Of a DNA stretch of 9,517 bases, positions 1-6,094 are shown piece by piece. Position 1 is the first letter of the stretch; every line of letters starts with the position of its first letter. Under the pieces are notes generated by a model. That model made no database searches. It was given only the letters and a program-made list of their open reading frames with translations, and was not told where the DNA came from. A program made the position numbers and the translations under genes. This DNA comes from Desulfovibrio sp. Its GTDB lineage: Bacteria > Desulfobacterota > Desulfovibrionia > Desulfovibrionales > Desulfovibrionaceae. The stretch lies in assembly GCA_028708195.1 (NCBI GenBank), contig JAQVZK010000066.1:1-9517 (forward strand). The letters run 5' to 3'.

Positions 1-18
1 CGGCAATAGTGCAGCACT

Positions 19-1452
19 ATGCATGCTGCTCAGCCAATCTGTATTTTATGGGATTCGTCCCACATCTGGGGCCTCATGGCCTGGCGCGCTGTTCGCGCAA
101 TGGGACTGCCCTGCCGCCTGGTTAAGGGAAAAGAGATAGCTCAAGGTGCCCTTTTAGGCAAGCCGCACCGTTTTCTCGCATCCGGCGCGGGCCAACAGTC
201 TGCGCCCGAAGGCAAAAATTTGGCAAACCGCGCCGCCCTGCTGCTGGTTCCCGGTGGCAACGCCCGGCTCAAGGCGGCCAGCTTGGGCGAGGCGGGAAGA
301 GCCGCCGTGCGCCAATGGATGGAGGCTGGCGGCAATTATCTGGGTTTTTGCGGCGGGGTGGGGCTTGCCCTCAGCCACGCCAAGCCGGGCGAAGGGCTGG
401 GCATCTGCCCCTGGTCACGCGCGGGATATCCCGAAAGGCTGTACCACCTGATCTCGGGCCATACGCGGGTGCGCATGCTTGAGGGCGACGGATTTTCCTT
501 TTGCCCGCGAGAAGGCGAAGAGAACGGCGCTACAGATGTAAAGGCCAGCGCCTGCCCAAGCCCACGCCAGAACCAGCCGCAGCACGCCCCCTCCCCCGTT
601 CCCAGCCTGCCCGTATGGTGGCCGGGGCGCTTTGCCGCCGAAGAAAATTCGCCGGTGCGCGTTCTGGCATCCTACGACGCGCCCGATGCCGACTTCTGGC
701 TGGCCGATTTGCCCTTGCAGAGCATACCGCCACACATCTTCGATCAGTGGCAGACCCTGTACGGCGTCAATCTTTCGGCAGACTTTCTCAAGGGCCAGCC
801 CCTTGTGGTCAGCGGAGAATACGGCCGAGGGCACTATGTGCTCAGCTATTCCCATCTGGAAACGCCACACAGCCCGGACGCCAACCTTTGGCTGGCCCAA
901 CTGCTGCGCCAGTTGACGGGGCTTGAGCCATCCCGGGTTCAGGTGCCCCTGTGGCAACTGCGCCACCCCTGCCACGCCTGGCCCGACGGCAGCCGCAGCG
1001 CCCCCCTGCTGGGTGCCCTGCGCCATATGCGCGGCCTGCTGGATCTCGCCGTTGAACACCACCTCTTTTTTGGCCGCACCCACTGGCTGTGGGGCTGGCG
1101 CACGGGCCTGCCGGGGGCTGCCTGCAACAATTTGCACGCGGCCCTGTGCACCGCCGCGAGCCTCGCACCCTCGCCCGCAGCCCTGGCCTACTGGCGGGAG
1201 GTAGAGCCGCACTTCAGCAAGCTGGCCGATCTTTTTGCAGCCGGGGCCGAAGGCTATCTTCTGGCCTGCCGCCTGGCCGAAACCCTGCACCCCACTCTCC
1301 CGGACGCCGTGGACAGGCGCGGGCTGGACAATCAGCGGCAGGCGCTTTTTGGCCACCCAATGAGCGGTGGCGGATTGATGGAAGAACTGCTGAACATCAC
1401 GGAAGAACTGATTTTTCTGTCACAGGAATCATTCCCGTGCGACCTTGGCTGA
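19..1452 (+). CDS. BPL_N (biotin-protein-ligase N-terminal-like) amidotransferase-fold protein
   Basis: 477-residue soluble protein. The N-terminal part, roughly residues 5-300, looks like the BPL_N family, a class-I glutamine-amidotransferase-like fold. It starts with a hydrophobic strand followed by WDSSHIWGL. It has LLLVPGG at about 74-80, a nucleophile-elbow-like GFCGG at 109-113 (candidate nucleophile Cys111), and GEYGRGHYVLSYSHLE at 266-281, where His279 and Glu281 could complete a triad. Residues about 161-205 form a Pro/Gln-rich insert that looks like a disordered loop. The C-terminal 170 residues are helical-looking and I do not recognise them. No biotin-ligase catalytic or DNA-binding domain is present, so this is not BirA. 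An in-frame TAG at 7-9 means the ATG at 19 is the most upstream start possible. The 18 bases before it show no good Shine-Dalgarno, so a later start cannot be excluded. The family is confident; substrate and role are unknown. Confidence 0.8.
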   Translation: MHAAQPICILWDSSHIWGLMAWRAVRAMGLPCRLVKGKEIAQGALLGKPHRFLASGAGQQSAPEGKNLANRAALLLVPGGNARLKAASLGEAGRAAVRQWMEAGGNYLGFCGGVGLALSHAKPGEGLGICPWSRAGYPERLYHLISGHTRVRMLEGDGFSFCPREGEENGATDVKASACPSPRQNQPQHAPSPVPSLPVWWPGRFAAEENSPVRVLASYDAPDADFWLADLPLQSIPPHIFDQWQTLYGVNLSADFLKGQPLVVSGEYGRGHYVLSYSHLETPHSPDANLWLAQLLRQLTGLEPSRVQVPLWQLRHPCHAWPDGSRSAPLLGALRHMRGLLDLAVEHHLFFGRTHWLWGWRTGLPGAACNNLHAALCTAASLAPSPAALAYWREVEPHFSKLADLFAAGAEGYLLACRLAETLHPTLPDAVDRRGLDNQRQALFGHPMSGGGLMEELLNITEELIFLSQESFPCDLG

Positions 1453-1581
1453 GGCGTTGAGACAGTGGCACTCCAGAAGCCGCGCGTTTGAATCAGGCCC
1501 GTCAGCTCCTCTGCTGTCGCCAGCAATACAGCAAGGCCCCCCCTTGACCGCTACGTGACCCCAGAACTGTTTGATGCCTAT

Positions 1582-1648
1582 GCCGCCTGCGGTCTACGGC
1601 GGCGCGCCCCTGACGCGCGCATCAGACATGCGTACATCAGGCGTGCGC
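1582..1648 (+). promoter_or_regulatory. GC-rich run of inverted repeats in the fluC leader
   Basis: Four short inverted repeats sit back to back just upstream of fluC. They are GCCGCC (1582-1587) with GGCGGC (1598-1603), two GCGCGC blocks (1602-1607 and 1615-1620), CGCAT (1618-1622) with ATGCG (1628-1632), and GCGTAC (1630-1635) with GTGCGC (1643-1648, one G-U pair). Neighbouring stems share bases, so they would be mutually exclusive. I cannot match this to the conserved fluoride-riboswitch core. It may be a structured leader or the trailing end of the upstream transcript; no T-tract follows. GC-rich DNA yields such repeats by chance fairly often, so confidence is low. Confidence 0.25.
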
Positions 1649-1681
1649 AATCCTGACACATACGAAGAGGAGCGCCCGCAT

Positions 1682-2071
1682 ATGCTGAAGTCCGTGATTG
1701 CCATAAGCCTTGGGGCGTCTGCGGGCGCAGTGTTGCGCTGGGGGTTGGGACTTATGCTCAACGCGCTGTTTCCGCCAATCCCCATAGGCACTCTTGCGGC
1801 CAACCTCATCGGGGGGTACTGCATTGGTCTGGCCATCAGCTTTTTTGACTTTTTTCCAGCCCTGCCCCCAGAGTGGCGGCTGCTGTGCATTACCGGCTTT
1901 TTGGGCGGACTGACGACGTTTTCCACATTCTCTGCCGAAGTGACCGTCCTCTTGCAGCAACAGCGCCTTTATATGGCGGTTGGTGCCATAGCGCTGCACG
2001 TCTTCGGCTCCCTGCTCATGACAGTTCTGGGAATCGCCACCTTTGCCCTGTTTAAAAACCCGCACGTTTAG
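1682..2071 (+). CDS. fluC: Fluoride ion channel FluC/CrcB
   Basis: 129-residue protein of normal family length, with four predicted membrane helices. FluC proteins form dual-topology dimers in the inner membrane that let toxic fluoride leave the cell. Visible family motifs are [10 protein letters not shown] at 11-20, [10 protein letters not shown] at 36-45 with the pore-lining Asn41, and [13 protein letters not shown] at 72-84, which carries the Phe80/Phe83 pair of the phenylalanine track and the TFS turn. The frame is open back to a TTG at 1571, but the ATG at 1682 is chosen. It has GAGGAG at 1667-1672, nine bases upstream, and family similarity begins here; the 37 upstream codons look like non-coding leader. 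The stop codon overlaps the Shine-Dalgarno of the DUF190 pseudogene behind it, so the two were co-translated. No clear fluoride riboswitch or sigma70 promoter is seen. Confidence 0.96.
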   Translation: MLKSVIAISLGASAGAVLRWGLGLMLNALFPPIPIGTLAANLIGGYCIGLAISFFDFFPALPPEWRLLCITGFLGGLTTFSTFSAEVTVLLQQQRLYMAVGAIALHVFGSLLMTVLGIATFALFKNPHV

Positions 2072-2081
2072 GAGATTGCCC

Positions 2082-2434
2082 ATGCTCGGCTATCAACTGA
2101 CATTCTTCTCACAGCAGACCCGCCTTCACGGCTCCCTCACTGTTGTGGAGTAGCTCACTGCGGAGGCCACAAGGCAAGGTATCGGCGGCGTAACCGTAGC
2201 TGCGGTGCAAAGCGGTCATGGCCGTGACGGTGAGCTGCATTCTGCCCATTTTTTGACCTTGCCGCACAGCCTGTGGAAGTCACAATGGCTGTCACAACAG
2301 AACAACCAGACCGTCTTTTTGTCCAGATTGCCGCAGCGCGCCTGAAGATTTTTTATATAAAGACGCCCATCGAGTTTGGCATAATCCGAAATAAAAAATC
2401 AGCTCCACCCCCTACAGCATACCCAGCACACTGA
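2082..2434 (+). pseudogene. DUF190 (PII-like) gene, broken by an amber codon and a frameshift
   Basis: Read in frame from the ATG at 2082, the product begins MLGYQLTFFSQQTRLHG, which is the hallmark start of DUF190 proteins, small GlnB-like-fold proteins often encoded beside crcB/fluC. Codon 24 (2151-2153) is TAG where the family normally has a Trp after Glu, which fits a single TGG to TAG change. Reading on in the same frame gives GIGGVTV and GRDGELHSAHF, the expected family core. The frame is then lost in the six-T run at 2249-2254. Adding one base there restores DLAAQPVEVTMAVT and later IFYIKTPIEFG (2345-2380), the expected C-terminal motifs. The restored frame ends with TGA at 2432-2434, about 18 residues past the usual end and 23 bp into the convergent permease gene. 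AGGAG at 2070-2074, seven bases upstream, is intact and overlaps the fluC stop. Two independent lesions in otherwise recognisable sequence suggest recent decay. Programmed readthrough or slippage is less likely. Confidence 0.88.
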
Positions 2435-3395
2435 ACAGCCAGACAAAGCCTGTAAGGGTCACAATACTCACGCCATTGCTCACAACGGCCGTGAGTGCGG
2501 CCTCTTCGGGAACGGCACTGTACACCTGGGCAATAACGCTGACCAGCAAGGCCGTTGCCGTTGCGCTGATAAGTATGGGAATAGTCAGCCACAGCCCCGT
2601 GATGCCCAGGGCGTACATGATGCCCCAGCACAGCAGCGGGTGCAGCACGAGCTTGCAGACGACAAACCATATCTGCCGCGGCACGACACCGCCCTGTGCC
2701 CGGCGGGTAGCCACGGCAAGTTTTTGCCGCAAATCCAGCCCGAGGGCCAGCAGCATGCAGGGCGCCGCGGTAAAGCCCACCAGGCTTATGGCGCTGTCCA
2801 GCGGTTCCCACAGGCCAAGCCGCGATACGGAGAGCACCGCACCAAACAGTGTGGCAAGCAGTATGGGATTGCCCAGAATGAAGATGCGCAGCAAACTGCC
2901 CACAAAGTTCAGCGCGCTGCCACCTTTCCAGGCCAGGGATCCCGCCAGAAGGTCAAGCCGGGCCTGCGCCAGAATCATGACAACGTTGGGCGTCAGGATG
3001 GCCAACCCGGCCACCAGCATGGCTTCATTGTTGCCGGGCCAAAGGTTGTACACGATGGGCAGACCCACAAAAGCGGCATTGCAGGCCGAGCAGGAAAGCC
3101 CGCTGATGACAGCGGGGCCGGTTCCCCTGCGGCAAAACAGCCTGTCGCCCACATAGCCGAGCGCGTAGACGACCAGTTGTGAGCCAATGAGGGCCAGCCA
3201 GAAGCCGCCTCTGGCGAGGTCGTCGGGGTTGGCTCCGGCCAAGAGGTGCAGGATGAGCAGGGGCAAAGAGACCTTGAGCACATACACGCCAATGACGGGC
3301 CCGGCATTTTCGGGTAGCACATCGCGCGCCCTGAGCAAAACGCCGAAGCCGATGATACAGAAGACGGGAATCACAGCAAAAAAGGCATGAAACAT
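2412..3395 (-). CDS. AEC-family (auxin-efflux-carrier-like) permease
   Basis: About 327 residues with roughly ten hydrophobic membrane helices in two halves, typical of the AEC family (BASS-like fold). Bacterial members move small organic acids such as malate or malonate; the substrate here cannot be told. The family-like N-terminus is MFHAFFAVIPVFCIIGFG. In the middle are NAAFVGLPIV (106-115), an Asn-Pro pair at 176-177 in an ILGNPILLATLFG segment, and APCMLLALGLDL (211-222), a common AEC crossover motif. The frame continues to an ATG at 3428, but the extra 11 residues do not look conserved. The ATG at 3395 is preferred because it has a GAGAG five bases upstream and gives the usual N-terminus. 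The gene runs alone and converges on the fluC/DUF190 unit. A 14-bp tandem repeat and a possible promoter lie upstream. Confidence 0.9.
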   Translation of the reverse strand: MFHAFFAVIPVFCIIGFGVLLRARDVLPENAGPVIGVYVLKVSLPLLILHLLAGANPDDLARGGFWLALIGSQLVVYALGYVGDRLFCRRGTGPAVISGLSCSACNAAFVGLPIVYNLWPGNNEAMLVAGLAILTPNVVMILAQARLDLLAGSLAWKGGSALNFVGSLLRIFILGNPILLATLFGAVLSVSRLGLWEPLDSAISLVGFTAAPCMLLALGLDLRQKLAVATRRAQGGVVPRQIWFVVCKLVLHPLLCWGIMYALGITGLWLTIPILISATATALLVSVIAQVYSAVPEEAALTAVVSNGVSIVTLTGFVWLFSVLGML

Positions 3396-3433
3396 AGCAG
3401 CTCTCAACCGTTGCGAAAAAGTAAACATCAGGT

Positions 3434-3461
3434 AGGGACAGGTTCACAGGGACAGGCTCAC
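3434..3461. repeat. 14-bp tandem direct repeat upstream of the AEC permease gene
   Basis: AGGGACAGGTTCAC (3434-3447) is followed directly by AGGGACAGGCTCAC (3448-3461), 13 of 14 bases identical. It lies between the putative promoter and the start codon of the permease, so it would be in the 5' untranslated region or just downstream of the transcription start. It could be paired half-sites for a regulator or a small slippage duplication. The sequence alone does not decide. Confidence 0.6.
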
Positions 3462-3499
3462 GCTGAAACCGCTCCTGCTTCTACACAGGCAGCCCAAGG

Positions 3500-3528
3500 A
3501 AGCTACAGGCAAAACCACGTCGTGCCAA
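3500..3528 (-). promoter_or_regulatory. Possible sigma70-type promoter for the AEC permease
   Basis: On the minus strand TTGGCA (3523-3528; 5 of 6 matches to the -35 consensus) is separated by 17 bases from TAGCTT (3500-3505; a weak -10 with T, A and final T matching). It would start transcription about 95 bases before the chosen start codon. The -10 is poor, so this is only a candidate. Confidence 0.25.
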
Positions 3529-3592
3529 CATGCTGTTATCACTCTGGAGCAGACGGCCTTCAGGCCATACCCGTTTTTACCAGCGTATAAGC

Positions 3593-3623
3593 AAAACCCC
3601 CGGTCCTGACGAACCGGGGTTTT
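3593..3623 (-). terminator. Intrinsic terminator after the OmpH-like lipoprotein gene
   Basis: AAAACCCCCGGT (3593-3604) pairs with ACCGGGGTTTT (3613-3623), giving an 11-bp stem with one bulged C and an 8-base loop (3605-3612). On the minus strand it ends in four T's next to a GC-rich stem, about 50 bp past the stop of the lipoprotein gene. The A-tract on the other arm makes it symmetric, but no plus-strand gene reads into it, so its job is to end the minus-strand envelope transcript. Confidence 0.85.
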
Positions 3624-3674
3624 ACTTTGTCGTTGCCAAGCGTGAACCGGCTACGAAAAAACGTACTGCAAAGC

Positions 3675-4292
3675 TTATTTCTTGTCGGCGGGCTTGTCAG
3701 CAGGCTTGGCGGCGGGTTTGTCGGCAGCCTTTTCAGCAGGCTTGTCGGCCTGCACGGCGGGCTTGGCGGCTGGCGCGGCGGGGGCCGCTGCGGCATCGGC
3801 AGCGCCTTCAGCGGCTGCGGGCTTGAACTCCACCTTCTGCTTGTTCATGACCACGATGATATCCGAGGTCACGTCAGCCTTGGGGTCAAAGGAGGCAGCG
3901 GCTTCAGAGCTGATAATAAGCGCAAAGCCCTTTTCGGTGCGGTAGGCGTTGATGATGCGCTGCATGGTGTCATACAGCACGTTAACCACGTTCTGCTGTT
4001 CCACCTGCATGCGCTGCTGCGACATCATGTAGACGCTCTGCAGCTCTTTCTGGGCTTCGGCGTCGTTGGCGTTCTTTTCCAGACGCCCCTGGATGGCGTT
4101 CAGCTGCTCCTGCATGTCGGCCTGAAGCGCCTCAAGGTGTTTCACCCCGGCCTTTCCGGCTTCGCTGTCGCGCATGATGCGCGTCATATCCACGACCGCC
4201 AGCTTGGGCTGTGACGAGCCTTCTCCCTGTTGGCAAGCAATAAGCATGAGGCTCAACAACAGGGCCAGCGGCATAAAATAACGGATTCGCAT
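3675..4292 (-). CDS. OmpH/Skp-family periplasmic lipoprotein with Lys/Ala/Pro tail
   Basis: 205 residues. An N-terminal lipoprotein signal (basic MRIRYF, then a Leu-rich core) ends in the lipobox LIAC, with lipidated Cys20. Residue 21 is Gln rather than Asp, which would normally send it to the outer membrane. Residues about 30-155 follow the OmpH/Skp pattern: KLAVVDMTRIM near the start, a long heptad-like Gln/Glu/Lys helical region around 45-115, then GFALIISSEAAASF and TSDIIVVMNKQ. Skp-type proteins are trimeric periplasmic chaperones for outer-membrane proteins. Classical Skp is soluble, so lipid anchoring is a variation. Residues about 157-205 are low-complexity Ala/Lys/Pro/Asp repeats. 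GAGGAG (minus strand, 4304-4309) lies 11 bases before the ATG. The gene sits 237 bp downstream of the transglycosylase gene and is followed by a terminator. The family is confident; the exact client is unknown. Confidence 0.88.
   Translation of the reverse strand: MRIRYFMPLALLLSLMLIACQQGEGSSQPKLAVVDMTRIMRDSEAGKAGVKHLEALQADMQEQLNAIQGRLEKNANDAEAQKELQSVYMMSQQRMQVEQQNVVNVLYDTMQRIINAYRTEKGFALIISSEAAASFDPKADVTSDIIVVMNKQKVEFKPAAAEGAADAAAAPAAPAAKPAVQADKPAEKAADKPAAKPADKPADKK
3681..3779 (-). repeat. Degenerate short repeats encoding the Ala/Lys/Pro/Asp tail
   Basis: Imperfect units of roughly 9-15 bases, of the form GGCTTGTCGGC on the plus strand, recur through this stretch. They are read on the minus strand as DKPAEKA, DKPAAKP, ADKPADK and similar peptides at the C-terminus of the OmpH-like lipoprotein. 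Such tracts tend to change length by slippage. The tail resembles the Lys/Ala/Pro-rich linkers that span or bind peptidoglycan in other envelope proteins, but that role is inference. Confidence 0.6.
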
Positions 4293-4463
4293 GGTAATGG
4301 ATACTCCTCTCAGAATTGCCGTGTTATGCTTGAGAAGCTCTCACGGCGTGTTGTCATTGGTGTACGTTGTTTTTATGGGTACCTCAACCGTTTTTTCCCT
4401 ACCCGTTCCCGCTGTCCATAAAATATCCAGACAGTCGTGTGCCCGGCCCCCTCGCGTGCGGGC

Positions 4464-4516
4464 GCGCGGCGTCCGTTACTGCCGCGCACCGGGCCATCAC
4501 GCCTTGGTGCAAGGCG
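4464..4516 (-). terminator. Two GC-rich hairpins downstream of the transglycosylase gene
   Basis: Reading away from the transglycosylase stop at 4530, a hairpin of CGCCTTG with CAAGGCG (4500-4516, 7 bp, 3-base loop) comes first. A second follows, GCGCGGC with GCCGCGC (4464-4487, 7 bp, 10-base loop). Neither is followed by a T-tract, so they are not classical intrinsic terminators. They could weaken readthrough or protect the 3' end of the transcript before the lipoprotein gene. Confidence 0.3.
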
Positions 4517-4529
4517 CGTGGGCTCGCCT

Positions 4530-5600
4530 CTATTGCAGGGCGGCGTAGTGCCCCTTCATGCGTGCAACCTTGGCCACATAGGCGCGGGTTTCGGCTACAG
4601 GCAGACGGTTGGTGAGGTCTTCATACAATTGATCGGCAGTCATGCTGTTGATAGCGTCCAGCGCTTCCTCGTTGCTTCTGCCAAAGAGCCGCAAAAAGCG
4701 GTTGGGCCCCATATTGTACGCGGCCACTGCGCAGTATTCGCGGGCGCGCGGGTCATGCACCCCGGCAAAGTACCGCGTGAGCAGAATGTGGAGGTAGGTG
4801 GTGCCATAGCGGATATTGATTTCTGGCACGCGCAGCTCTTCAAAGCTCACGTCGCCAGTATGACCATAGAGGAACCTGTGCACCTCGCCGCTGGCGGTGC
4901 CTGGCAGTATCTGCATGAGCCCCATGGCCGATTTGTGGCTTACAAGGGTGGTTGAAAAAGAGCTTTCACTGTGAATGATGGCATACACAAGTTCGGTGCT
5001 GAGGTTGTAACGCCTGGCAAAATTCTCCACCAGTTGCTGGTAGCGGGCGGCCCTGGCTGGCAGGTTGCCGCTGCCTGATGAGCTGTCTCCAAACGAAGTG
5101 CCGTACCCTTCCAGTTGCCCGGCGCGCGTTTTGGCGCTTGCCCGGGGAATAAGCGGGCTATAGCCCTCCAACAGAGTTTTGGCAGCAAGCCAGCGCAGGG
5201 GCAGCCCCTTGGAATCCAGAGCGTCACCATACTGCGCAGGCTGCGTGGTCAAAAGAAATGGCATGGAAACCCCGTCCAGCGCCAACACCGAGGCAAGCTG
5301 CCCCGCCGCGTCAGGGGTTTGTGCGAACATCTCGTCCTCCACACCGCCTGGCAGCGCTGCCCCCGCCACAGCCACCTCGGGCGATGCCGCCCGCCGCAGT
5401 GACCACTGACGCGAGCCCTTGCTCCATGAAACAATGGGGACGGGCAAATCTTCAGGCCGCAGGCTGACAACCACGGGGTTCACCCGGCGTCGCAGCTCAT
5501 GGCCCTCTTTTTGCGGCACAAAACCCGCCAAAAGCCCCAGAAGCAGCAATGCGCTGCCAAGACAAGAGGCTATGATGAGGATGGTTTTATGACGTTTCAT
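4530..5600 (-). CDS. MltC-like lytic murein transglycosylase, membrane-anchored
   Basis: 356 residues from the ATG at 5600. Residues about 6-28 are a hydrophobic N-terminal anchor. An ASC at 11-13 could be read as a lipobox, but the hydrophobic stretch before it is very short, so a transmembrane anchor is more likely. Residues about 30-190 are a poorly recognised periplasmic region. The SLT (family 23 transglycosylase) domain covers about 190-350. The catalytic Glu212 lies in YAIIHSESSF, followed by SAMGLMQILPGTA (224-236), NIRYGTTYL (262-270), and REYCAVAAYNMGP (287-299). The HSESSF and REY-AAYN pattern fits MltC-type enzymes, which cleave the MurNAc-GlcNAc bond to leave 1,6-anhydro-muropeptides. 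The frame runs back to 5705, but those 35 residues resemble leader, and AGGAA lies six bases before the 5600 ATG. It precedes the OmpH-like lipoprotein gene in the same direction. Confidence 0.92.
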   Translation of the reverse strand: MKRHKTILIIASCLGSALLLLGLLAGFVPQKEGHELRRRVNPVVVSLRPEDLPVPIVSWSKGSRQWSLRRAASPEVAVAGAALPGGVEDEMFAQTPDAAGQLASVLALDGVSMPFLLTTQPAQYGDALDSKGLPLRWLAAKTLLEGYSPLIPRASAKTRAGQLEGYGTSFGDSSSGSGNLPARAARYQQLVENFARRYNLSTELVYAIIHSESSFSTTLVSHKSAMGLMQILPGTASGEVHRFLYGHTGDVSFEELRVPEINIRYGTTYLHILLTRYFAGVHDPRAREYCAVAAYNMGPNRFLRLFGRSNEEALDAINSMTADQLYEDLTNRLPVAETRAYVAKVARMKGHYAALQ

Positions 5601-5897
5601 GAATATTCCTGAAATATGCGGGGGCGTGCCCCAAACTTGCGGTGTGGCCGACAAGGCGGTTCTTGTGCGTAATCTGGTGAACAACCGGGCCTGGACCTTG
5701 CCCATGCCTGCTCATTCTCCAGCGCGGTATTTACCGCCCGGCGAGCTTCATTGTGACCCACGCTGCGCCTGAGCACATTGCGGGCCGCATTTTTTCAACT
5801 GCAAATTCGCTGCCACTTGAAAAATCGAAAGCTTTTCTGGCTGGTTAAAGAATATCTCTCAAGCCCTGTGACAGAAAGGTCAAAATAATGAATGCCG

Positions 5898-5926
5898 TTG
5901 ACCTGCCCGCTGTTCAGGACTATGCT
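5898..5926 (+). promoter_or_regulatory. Sigma70-type promoter for the GAF-like/SulP operon
   Basis: TTGACC (5898-5903, 5 of 6 consensus) and TATGCT (5921-5926, 4 of 6) are separated by the ideal 17 bases, next to an AT-rich upstream stretch. Transcription would begin near 5933, leaving a leader of about 160 bases before the GAF-like gene. It is the best promoter-like sequence in the window, but there is no experimental support. Confidence 0.55.
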
Positions 5927-6016
5927 TGATACTCTGCGGCAAATTCTGTTTTCATCTGCCCTAAGGACTGCAAGCAGTAAAAAAGCAGACCTGCCTCTCA
6001 TAAATAACGTCCATGC

Positions 6017-6051
6017 GGCTGTGGCTGACAAGGCCGCAGCCTTCTGTCTTT
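6017..6051 (+). terminator. Leader hairpin with T-rich tail, terminator/attenuator-like
   Basis: GGCTGTGGC (6017-6025) pairs with GCCGCAGCC (6033-6041), 9 bp with one U-G pair and a 7-base loop, followed by a T-rich stretch (TTCTGTCTTTT, 6042-6052). It lies between the promoter at 5898-5926 and the first gene, so it could end a short leader RNA or act as an attenuator. The T-tract is interrupted, so termination would be partial at best. Confidence 0.4.
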
Positions 6052-6094
6052 TGCTACCGCGGCCAGGGTCGTCTTGCGGGAAATGGAGTATACA

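Larger units (their letters stand above)
5601..6094. other. Divergent intergenic region between the transglycosylase and the GAF-like gene
   Basis: About 490 bp with no convincing gene. The short open frames here, including a minus-strand one of about 100 codons, have no family-like sequence. The half near the transglycosylase (5601-5780) holds its leader; I see no good promoter for that gene. A small palindrome TGCGGGCCGCA (5779-5789) runs into six T's but has no upstream plus-strand gene to terminate. From 5790 to 5890 the DNA is clearly more AT-rich. The plus-strand promoter (5898-5926) and leader hairpin (6017-6041) are listed separately. Confidence 0.6.

Noticed and set aside
1481..1510. 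tRNA T-arm-like sequence (GTTTGAATC followed by a CCCGTCAGCTCCT end)
   Set aside because: The flanking bases do not form the 5-bp T-stem and no matching acceptor, D or anticodon arms are found upstream, so it is not a tRNA or a convincing tRNA remnant.
1571..1681. N-terminal extension of fluC from a TTG start
   Set aside because: The 37 extra residues have no membrane or family character, while the ATG at 1682 has a well-spaced GAGGAG and gives the standard FluC length.
1500..1681. Fluoride riboswitch ahead of fluC
   Set aside because: I looked for the conserved GGCGATG-type start and CTGATG-CTAC-type end of the crcB RNA motif and found neither. The local hairpins are reported separately without that label.
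2151..2153. TAG in the DUF190 gene as a recoded codon (pyrrolysine or readthrough)
   Set aside because: A frameshift lies only 96 bases further on and the family has Trp at this place, so plain mutation is the simpler explanation.
3509..3528. Sigma54-like element on the minus strand (TTGGCACG followed by TTTTGC) upstream of the AEC permease
   Set aside because: The GG and GC dinucleotides are 14 bases apart rather than the required 10, so the spacing rules out a functional -24/-12 promoter.
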